Origin: Xanthoparmelia taractica | Lineage: Eukaryota; Ascomycota; Lecanoromycetes; Lecanorales; Parmeliaceae | DNA: 64,000 nucleotides | Assembly: GCA_033085395.1 (NCBI GenBank) | Contig: JANQBS010000083.1 | Location: forward strand, 1 to 64,000 | Reading direction: 5' to 3' | Shown: one piece after another, positions 56,727 through 64,000 of the stretch | Layout: each line of letters begins with the position of its first letter | Numbering within the stretch: the stretch's first letter is position 1 | The notes under the pieces: model-generated | What the model was told of the DNA's origin: nothing | Seen by the model: only the letters and a program-made list of their open reading frames with translations | Database searches by the model: none | Made by a program: the position numbers and the translations under genes

Positions 56727-57616
56727 CTACAAAATTGCCAAAGCTGCCACAGCTGCACCTACAGCTCCCATATTTGAACTTAGGACATGAGCTGCGCCTG
56801 TTGCTTGAGTTGCAGAGCTTGAGGTTGATGCCGTTGTGGATGATGAGGACCCTGGATGGACGTTAGCCATTATACTTATAAGGCAGGATCAGAACCGCGC
56901 TATCTTGGCCAGTCTTTGATACCAATGTAAGACTACGGAATGATATTACCTCGAGATGCTCCAACTATCGCAGGACACGAGGGGACATGAAAGCAGGAAA
57001 ACGAGAAGTTTCACCTACCGGTAGCAGTAGAGGAAGATGAAGACTCAGAGTTAGAACTTGGGGATGTAGCCTCGGCACCAGAGCCTGCGCTCGTTATAGC
57101 AGCAGACACGCTCGAAGTAGCTGTAGTCTGGCCAGCGACAGTGTTTCCCTCTGCAACAGCAGAGCTAGCTGCTGCGGTGGCACCAGCAGAGGCGGGACAG
57201 CTTGCTGCTGACGGCAACTTTACGTTGACGCTGTATAAGGGTGTTGTCAGTAAACTGAGGGTTTTGCATTTCCTAGAAGCGGGCAAGCACGTTTGCAATC
57301 TTCAGGTGCTCAGACTTACGTATCACATAATTGAGCGGCGACATTGAGTGTTTCTGTACCGCCCGATCAGTATGATATCCGATGGTGTTTGAATGGAGAC
57401 ATTCTCACTTTCCTGATCAGCTGGGGGGCAGCTGTTTTTTACACAACAAGAAATACCGGAGATCCATTCTGAATCAGAGCATATGCAAGAAACACTAAGG
57501 CTGCATTGGGCTGGCAAAGTGGAAGCACAGCCTTTTGCACAGGCGGGCAGATCTTGAAATTGAGCTCCACATAAGACAGCGAACCCAATCAAGGTGATTT
57601 GTATGGCGAACTTCAT
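56727..57616 (-). CDS. CFEM-domain, GPI-anchored cell-wall protein
   Basis: Four exons (57616-57409, 57353-57320, 57230-57019, 56851-56727) with introns of 55, 89 and 167 bp give 192 residues. A signal peptide (MKFAIQITLIGFAVLCGA) precedes a CFEM domain with the eight-cysteine pattern: LPACAKGCASTLPAQC, VSCICSD, GISCCVKNSC, and QLCD in exon 2. The aspartate in CICSD marks heme-binding members in some fungi. A Ser/Thr/Ala-rich linker follows, then a hydrophobic C-terminus ending in VGAAVAALAIL, as required for a GPI anchor. CFEM proteins are fungal-specific and serve in heme uptake, wall structure or host interaction. Exon 2 (34 nt) supplies the last cysteine, so the splicing is credible. Confidence 0.88.
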
Positions 57617-58143
57617 TTTCACTACTCCGAATATCAAGACTATAATCCAGTCCTACTGTACAAGAAAAGAAGATGAAGATGAAGAGGAAGATGCAGACGA
57701 GGACGGAGAAGTTGAAGTTCCTGGACCTGCAACATATACTTACCTAAGTAGGTACAGTAGTTGGAGAGACCAAAAGGGGCGAGCCCGGAGATTTTATAAT
57801 AGTTTTTTTTATGTTTTTTTGATCTAGTAAAAAACACTAAGCTTTAAGCCAGACGTAGGCAGATCGTGCTCGTTAGGGGAACCTCGGATACGCTACCAGT
57901 ACGCTATTTTCTTTTCTATTCATCCTGTCAATCAAGCAACGAGACCAGAATCTCCGTTTGAAAAACGTCCTTCGTCTGATCGACCAGAAGTCTTTGAGCG
58001 CTTAAGATACTTGAGCACAGGGGAATGCTTTGGGGCAAACACGCTCATAGCGCAGAGCATGTTGGTTATGACACGCGAAGCTGGGCTCCCATAGGTGTAT
58101 TCAACAAGAACCGGACTGTTATCCGCAGTCAAGGACTGTCAGG
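57617..58143. promoter_or_regulatory. divergent intergenic region CFEM / MFS genes
   Basis: 527 bp lie between opposed starts. A GAAGA-rich purine tract sits at about 57660-57715. The hairpin TACCTA-AG-TAGGTA lies at 57741-57754. A 77-codon frame reading the purine tract as Glu/Asp is not credible. Confidence 0.45.
57741..57754. repeat. hairpin TACCTA-AG-TAGGTA
   Basis: Six-base perfect arms with a 2-nt spacer, located 125 bp upstream of the CFEM start. It belongs to the same loose class as the hairpins at 44227 and 56141. Confidence 0.4.
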
Positions 58144-60345
58144 ATGGGCCTTGGAATCCTGGAACCTTCAAGAGTCGAGATGACCCCAGGTTTGTCGTTT
58201 CGATGCTTGGCTTCCACAAGCGCTAATGGCTCTTGATGCTAGGGACTGTGTTCGTCTATGATCATGTCAGTCGACCGACGCAGCCCGAGTCGCGGCCACT
58301 GAAGTATGGAAATGGTCCCGTCCCTGTCATACTCGTACCACAACCCAGTGACGATCCAAACGACCCTCTGGTAAGCAAGAGCTCTCCACCTGCCACCTGC
58401 AGACGCTGAGGGAAGCAGAATTGGCCACTATGGAAGCGGGACTTGGTGCGTTGATCAGTACCACGATTCCTTCAATAGCTTATATCTCAGCAGATCCTCC
58501 TCATTCTATCGATCCTCTCCGTTATTGCCTCGACATTGAGTCCTCTCCTCGCCGCAAATACCGTCACCTTATCGTTGCTCTTCGATAGGGACTTTACGCA
58601 GATGGCGCTTGCTACGGGCTATCATCTGCTTGGAGTTGGCGTGGCAGGCTTCCTTTTCATAGCCTCCGCACGGGTCTGGGGCAAGCGTCATCTATATCTC
58701 CTGGGCACTATTCTCATAATCATCTCCAGCGCTTGGGGAGGTGCCACTGGGACAGACTACAAAAGCTTCTTGTGGGCGAGAATTGTCCAAGGGGTAGGAC
58801 TGGCGCCTTTCGAAGCCTTGGTAAAATCATAGTCTTCTAATCTTGCATTGGAAATATTAGAATATACTGATACAAACAGGTCAACGCCAGTGTTGGGGAT
58901 CTCTACTTTGTTCATGTATGTCCAATATTGGTCGTTGAGTGCACGAGTCGAACTACCAGCTGATTTGTGATATAGGAAAGAGGCAAACGCATGGCCTGCT
59001 CGAATCTCGCTCTATTCGGAGGAGCTTTCTTCACTCCCATTTTAGTGGGAAAGATCACTCATACCATTGGCTGGCCGTGGTCTTTCTATTTCATCGCCAT
59101 CTTCTGCGGCGCTATGTTGCCTCTTGTATTCTTCCTCGTCCCGGAAACTGCCTTTCGAAGAGACGACTCCTTAAATACCGACATCAAGGGCGAAGAGGCT
59201 ATCCAGCACAGCTCTCCTTCCAATACCACCCCTGCGTACCAAACACAGCCCAATGGGCATGGACAAAGTCCGGACTCGAGCATTCCGAAATCCTTGGAAA
59301 AGGATCATTTCTCAATCCCAGAACATCGTTCTACATCACAGGCGCCTCCAAAAGTCAGCTTCGCCCGCTCTCTCCTTCCCTTCAATGGCCGAAAGACGGA
59401 TGAAAGCTTTATAAAACTAGTTCTGCGTCCACTCCCCCTCTTCCTTCATCCAGCTATTTTTTGGGCTTGTCTAATACAAGGCACTCTCATTGGTTGGACC
59501 GTCATGATCGGTGTCGTCTTAGCTGTGAGTCTACCTTTTAGTATGAATGCTTCCCGCATCGCCATTATTCTGGTCCCAGGAGACAATACATGGGAGGTTC
59601 TTGCCCTCAAACCTTAACAAGCAATGCTGATTCCATCCAAATGAAGGCAATTTTTCTCGGTCCACCCCTTTGGTTTGATGAAGTGCGTACGGGCTATATG
59701 TACGCTGGCCCCTTTGTGGGAGCTATTCTCGGCTTCCTTTTAGCAGGGCTGTTAGCGGACTGGAGCGCAAAAATAATGATTCGGAGGAATCAAGGAGTCT
59801 ATGAGCCAGAGTTCCGTATTATACTCGTGGGGGCACAGTTGGTGTTTGGATGTGCGGGACTGTTCGGATTCGGGATCACCGCCAATAATGTTGGCAAGTT
59901 TGGCTGGTTTTGGCCCGATTTCTTTTATGCGCTTGAAGTAATGGGTATGGTCTTGGGCGCGGTAGCAAGCGCGTTGTATATCGTCGATGCCCATCGTAAG
60001 TTCACCTTATCCTACAGAATAGCTGGCTTCGCGAACCTGCTTATAGCTACGTGTAGGGGATATTGCTGTCGAAGCCTTCACGTGCCTCCTGATTTTTAAA
60101 AACGTCTTCAGCTGTGGCTTAACTTTTGGGGCATATCATTGGCTTGTGGCAGGCGGCATATTGAAAGTCTTTTATGTTATTGCAAGCATCCAGGTTGGCA
60201 TTTGCCTGCTGAGCATTCCTATGTGTAAGATCCTGCACCTCTGTGGTCTTCAAGTATGCTGACTGCATCTACAGACATCTTAGGGAAGAAGAACAGGGCC
60301 TTCTTCAGTCGGCACGACGTTTTAAAGAAGACGCATCTCTGGTGA
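58144..60345 (+). CDS. major facilitator superfamily transporter (DHA1-type)
   Basis: Nine exons (58144-58189, 58243-58370, 58419-58445, 58494-58820, 58880-58915, 58976-59524, 59647-59995, 60057-60224, 60275-60345) give 566 residues. The N-terminus MGLGILEPSRVEMTPGTVFV and the segment NDPLNWPLWKRDL are typical of fungal MFS drug/metabolite transporters. Twelve membrane segments can be traced, including ILSVIASTLSPLLAANTVTL, GYHLLGVGVAGFLFIASA and PFVGAILGFLLAGLLADWSA. The A-motif region is WGKRHLYLLGT. A long cytosolic loop between segments 6 and 7 holds a Pro/Ser-rich stretch. Two exons are short (27 and 36 nt) but bridge conserved sequence. Substrate unknown. No adjacent biosynthetic genes. 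Confidence 0.87.
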
Positions 60346-60964
60346 GGAATACCGTCCTGAATAATGATTTAATTTTGAGCGAACATCGTACCCGATACCC
60401 AAGCGTTCTATAAGCGAGTCATTCAGTAGTATAATAGCAGCTCTGTAGACCACAGCTAAAAACTTCTATTCGGAGCATCGTGATCATTGTCGCCATAGGC
60501 GTTGTCCGTGAAATTGAAAGAATTTCCATACGATTTGCCAGTAATATGTGCTATAGAAACCGGACGTGACAGGATCCTATCCCATCCCATCCTATCCTAG
60601 CCTTCGAAGGCTTATTTAGCAGGAATTGGACGCTTTACGAACATGCTATAGGGTAGAGACTGATTTTGTATTTGCGAGCTCCTATCTAGAATAGCAAGGT
60701 TTCCGCGAGGAGAAGAAGTACTCTTTGAAGGGTGGGATGATGTGTAAAAAGAAAAAAGACCTCTGCAGTTCAGCCGATTGAGCTGACTAGACGACCCTCC
60801 TGCTCTCTACCTTTCGCACGCAGCATGACAGAACAATGTGCAAGATGAAAGAGAACTGCAAAGACTGGGTGCTGACATCCCAGCACTCCGTTGACCACTC
60901 CGCTCATATTACGTGACGATGATGACCAAGGCCAAGTCAGAGCAGATGCAGCCCAGAAAGATCC
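60346..60964. other. convergent intergenic region MFS / 14-3-3
   Basis: This 3' region is shared by two converging genes. A short tandem run (ATCCTATCCCATCCCATCCT) lies at about 60572-60598. Frames at 60891-61160 (+) are antisense to the 14-3-3 tail. Confidence 0.6.
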
Positions 60965-62256
60965 TTATGTTTCAGAAGGACGCGCAGCCTCAGCGGGAGC
61001 CTCGCTGGCTGCAGTGGTCTCAGCTTTGGGCTCGGCTGCCTTCTCACCCTCCTTCGATGCCTCGCCACTGGGGGCAGCTTCGGCGTCACCGCCATCTGAA
61101 GAAGTCCAGAGGGTAAGGTTATCGCGGAGCAGCTGCATGATGAGAGTGCTGTCACGATAGGATTCCTCAGAGAGGGAGTCGAGCTCCGCAATTGCGTCGT
61201 CGAAAGCCTGCTTGGCGAGATGGCAAGCGCGATCGGGTGAATTCAGGATCTCGTAATAGAAGACTGAGAAATTCAAAGCAAGACCAAGGCGAATTGGATG
61301 CGTGGGAGTGAGCTCGGTCTGCGCAACGTCCGTGGCGTTCTACACTGAGGTAAGCAGGGCGTGAGCGCTTCAACGCGAAAAATTCATACCTTGTAGGCCT
61401 CGTGGGCAGCAGTAGCAGCAACCTTACGCTTTTCACCTGACGCAAACTCGGCAAGGTAGCGATGGTAATCCCCCTTCCTAAATTTTCGGACTTAGCATTT
61501 GTTGTAATGCCGATTTTTGTGCGCATTCACATACATCTTGTGGTAGAACACTTTTGATTCGCCTGACTCGGCCTTGGGGATGAGAGATTCATCCAAGACA
61601 TCAAGCACATCTTGACATACACGCTCCAGTTCGGTCTCGATCTTCTGACGGTAATCGCGAATGGTACCAACGTGTTTCTCTGAGCCCTTCGACTCCTCTT
61701 TCTGCTCGATTGACGAGATTATACGCCAGGAAGCACGTCGGGTCCCAACAACGTTCTTGTAGGCAACCGAGAGAAGGTTCCGTTCATCCACCGTAAGTTC
61801 ACCGCCAATCTGACCTTCGAATTAGATGTTGATCGCCCTCGTACAGTCTCTCCAGGATGCTTATTGGCCAGAGATATACTACCTTTGCAACTTCCTACGT
61901 AGTGTTAGCACGGACATTGTCAAATGGACTTAATCCACTGACCTTCATGTATGTAACCATCTCTAAAAGTCGTAAACATTAGTACCGTATCTATCATGTT
62001 CACGAGCGAAAGAAAAATGCGTACCATCGTAGCGCTCGGCTTGCTCACACAGCCTCGCAAGGAAAGTCTTACTACAAGAGACTTAGTTCAACCGACATTC
62101 CTGGTAGTAAGGAATTGGATGAGTACCTCTCACGCTGTATGGTCGGTTCTCGCGTTAGCTATTGTAAACAATGGGCTTATGGCAGAGGGAGATGATGTGA
62201 GGTGTAAAGGACCGCACGGACTGATAGGCGCGTCGATAACTCACCTCACTCGTCAT
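60965..62256 (-). CDS. 14-3-3 protein
   Basis: Eight exons (62256-62245, 62134-62127, 62071-62025, 61962-61943, 61894-61883, 61809-61535, 61477-61390, 61339-60965) give 278 residues. 14-3-3 dimers bind phospho-Ser/Thr motifs and regulate many pathways. The protein contains the family core: ARLCEQAERYDEMVTYMKEV, IGGELTVDERNLLSVAYKNV and TRRASWRIISSIEQKEESKG, with the phosphate-binding Lys/Arg/Tyr set in VGTRRASWR and later DYHRYLAEF. The C-terminal tail is Ala/Glu/Pro-rich. Exon 2 is 8 nt (CGTGAGAG) and exons 1 and 5 are 12 nt each. They were placed because each keeps the frame, has its own GT/AG sites and restores MTSERESKTFLARL and KEVAKIGGEL. Confidence 0.88.
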
Positions 62257-63292
62257 GGTGTATCAGTTTAGAGAATGTGAGAGGCCGAACGTGTGTTGGA
62301 AGCGTAGCAAGGTTTGATGCAAATGCGTGAAGCGTGTCAATCGATGGAATAGAATCGAGGACAGACTTGGTGGAAGAGTGGTGGTGAGGTTTTGACAGCA
62401 AATTACGGGCAGCCGCGCAATAAGCGACAACGACGCTAATCAGCCCTATCTCTCTGGGACCAAACAAACATTGGGCTCGTTGCGGAGTACAGTACTACAA
62501 TTACACGTCAAATATGTTTAGTGTCTCTAGCTGCAGATGTTCTGCGTCCAGCTCGAGTGCCGGGATACTCTTAGACCTACTCTTTACAATGTGGAAAGTA
62601 CTGACACCAAAGCTCGAACCAACCCCAGGTATCGTATCTATAATTATGGCTTCAGTTCAAGTGTCAAGAGTCATCTCGTACCTACCACACGGCTCTGGAC
62701 CCGAAAGACATCGAGATCTTGCTACTGATCTATCTTCCGATGTAGGGTATAGGGCTCAGTCCAGTCTTGTGCCCAGACCAACAGAGACTAGGCTTTGGCA
62801 CCCTTGTGGAAAGGGATGATTGTTCCATTTCTTCGTACGCATTTGAAGTATTGCTAATTTGTGGATATACGTATCTCAATCCGAAGCCAGAGCCGGTGTG
62901 ATACTGTCCATGTCATTTCATAGCGATAGCATTGCGCAGATGGAGACTCGGCGTCGAAAGCCAGTAATGAGTGATGGATTGAGTGAAGATTGAGGCTCTG
63001 CTAGAAACCCTGCGAGGGACAAAATAGGACTAGGTCACTAGGATAAATATTACGCCGAACGGGAAAGATGAACCAATCAATGTAAAGGACACGTTCATGC
63101 GACGATTTGTCCGTGAGGATTGATCATAAATATATGTTCCTTTGCCCAAGAGTTCCATGTCCTCCACGTCCTTCTTTCAGACCGTGTACTGTCTGTCATC
63201 ACCTGTATTCATAGAACATCCTTTCCAACAAGTGTCGCACCTTCAACCTTCAGTGTCCCAAGGTAATCCGTTTCCGTAATTTTGAGGACAGC
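62257..63292. promoter_or_regulatory. 1-kb divergent intergenic region 14-3-3 / SERCA
   Basis: This holds both promoters and probably long 5' UTRs. Short frames (for example 62514-62819 +) are not recognisable. No known factor site stands out. Confidence 0.5.
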
Positions 63293-64000
63293 ATGGACAC
63301 TCCATACCTACTCTCAACCGAGGAGGCTTTGGAGCACTTTCAAGTTAGTGAACAGCAAGGTCTCTCCGAACAACAAGTTCAAAGATCTTTAGAAAAGTAT
63401 GGGCGCAACGGTACTGTACATCACCACAACTTGGATCACAAGACTGTGCTAATGTTTCCTCTACAGCTTTACCAGAAACCCCTCCAGTGCCTTTGTGGCA
63501 GCTGATTCTTGACCAATTTAAAGATCAGCTGGTCATCATACTATTGGGATCAGCAGCAATATCATTCATCCTCGCTCTGTTTGAAGACGAAGAAGGGTGG
63601 ACCGCCTTTGTGGATCCAGCAGTTGTCGGTGCACTCGTCACTGATGAAGTAGAGACTACGCTGACTCAAAGAGCAGATTCTGACTATCCTAATCTTAAAC
63701 GCGATCGTTGGAGTCTCACAGGAAAGTAGCGCGGAAAAGGCTATTGCGGCGTTACAGGAGTACTCTGCAAATGAAGCTAAGGTGGTCCGAAACGGCGCGC
63801 TGAAGCGCATAAAGGCCGATGAACTCGTTCCTGGGGACATCATTTCGGTGGCAGTGGGAGATCGGATTCCAGCGGATTGCAGAGTACTCTCAATCCAGAG
63901 CAACAGCTTCCGTGTGGATCAGGCGATCCTGACTGGGGAGAGTGAAAGCGTTAGCAAAGACACTAAAGCTCTTCAAGATTCAAAAGCTGTGAAACAGGAT
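63293..64000 (+). CDS. SERCA-type Ca2+-transporting P-type ATPase, N-terminal part (cut by window end)
   Basis: Three exons are visible (63293-63410, 63467-63624, 63677 to the end), giving 200 residues in frame. The enzyme pumps Ca2+ from cytosol into ER or vacuole-like stores. The cation-ATPase N-terminal domain (STEEALEHFQVSEQQGLSEQ) leads to the first two membrane helices (LVIILLGSAAISFILALF, and AVILTILILNAIVGVSQE after the second splice). The actuator domain follows with the conserved phosphatase motif ILTGESESVSKD. The sequence SSAEKAIAALQEYSANEAKV is typical of fungal SERCA rather than PMCA. The phosphorylation domain lies beyond the window. Intron 2 (GTCGGT...GAGCAG) has a good branch site (CGCTGAC). 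Confidence 0.92.

Noticed and set aside
1..64000. tRNA, rRNA, CRISPR arrays, prokaryotic operons
   Set aside because: No cloverleaf with a usable B-box, no rRNA-like sequence and no regularly spaced direct repeats were recognised by eye; a tRNA search program would be decisive.

Overview
The window reads as nuclear DNA of a filamentous ascomycete (Pezizomycotina). Genes are dense, on both strands, and interrupted by introns of about 45-170 bp with GTRNGT-like donors, CTRAY branch sites and YAG acceptors. The recognised proteins are fungal housekeeping families plus fungus-specific ones: an eisosome protein, a CFEM-GPI protein, SFK1, ILM1 and a LaeA-type methyltransferase. The class cannot be fixed from this sequence alone.

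Bases 1-5560 are a gene-free, very AT-rich block in which CpA and TpG are scarce while TpA and CpG persist. This is the footprint of repeat-induced point mutation (RIP) on old transposons. At least one short inverted-repeat element with TA ends (520-795) and a 120-bp base-balanced island (about 2994-3113) lie inside it and appear to have escaped mutation.

From 5987 to the end the window is a normal gene-rich arm. In order: RRP9 (U3 snoRNP, +), RING E3 (-), 2OG-Fe(II) oxygenase (-), COX23 (+, four short exons), NatB subunit MDM20 (+), ILM1 (-) and CDC43 geranylgeranyltransferase beta (+) from a 175-bp divergent promoter, GH47 alpha-1,2-mannosidase (-), methyltransferase (-), proteasome ATPase RPT4 (-) divergent from MRI1 (+), C2-domain protein (-), an unresolved coding candidate, proteasome beta-7 PRE4 (+), DoxX-like protein (-), ubiquitin-like-fold protein (-), FAH-family hydrolase (-), secreted class 3 lipase (-), J-protein (-), small membrane protein (+), ER J-protein ERJ5 (-), PRA1 (+) overlapped by a disordered protein (+), tyrosine phosphatase (-), eisosome EIS1 (+), SFK1/FRAG1 membrane protein (-), CFEM-GPI protein (-), MFS transporter (+), 14-3-3 (-) and the start of a SERCA Ca2+-ATPase (+) cut by the window end.

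The genes do not form a cluster or single pathway. Loose themes are proteostasis (RPT4, PRE4, a RING E3, two J-proteins), secretory and plasma-membrane biology (MNS1, PRA1, EIS1, SFK1, CFEM, SERCA) and lipid or protein modification (CDC43, lipase). I found no convincing new biological system. The points most worth a second look are the 8-nt and 12-nt exons of the 14-3-3 gene, the overlapping PRA1/disordered reading frames, the RIP island with its inserted short elements, and an unrecognised coding candidate at 34.1-35.3 kb. Exon joins were made by hand from splice signals, reading frame and family conservation, with no transcript evidence.
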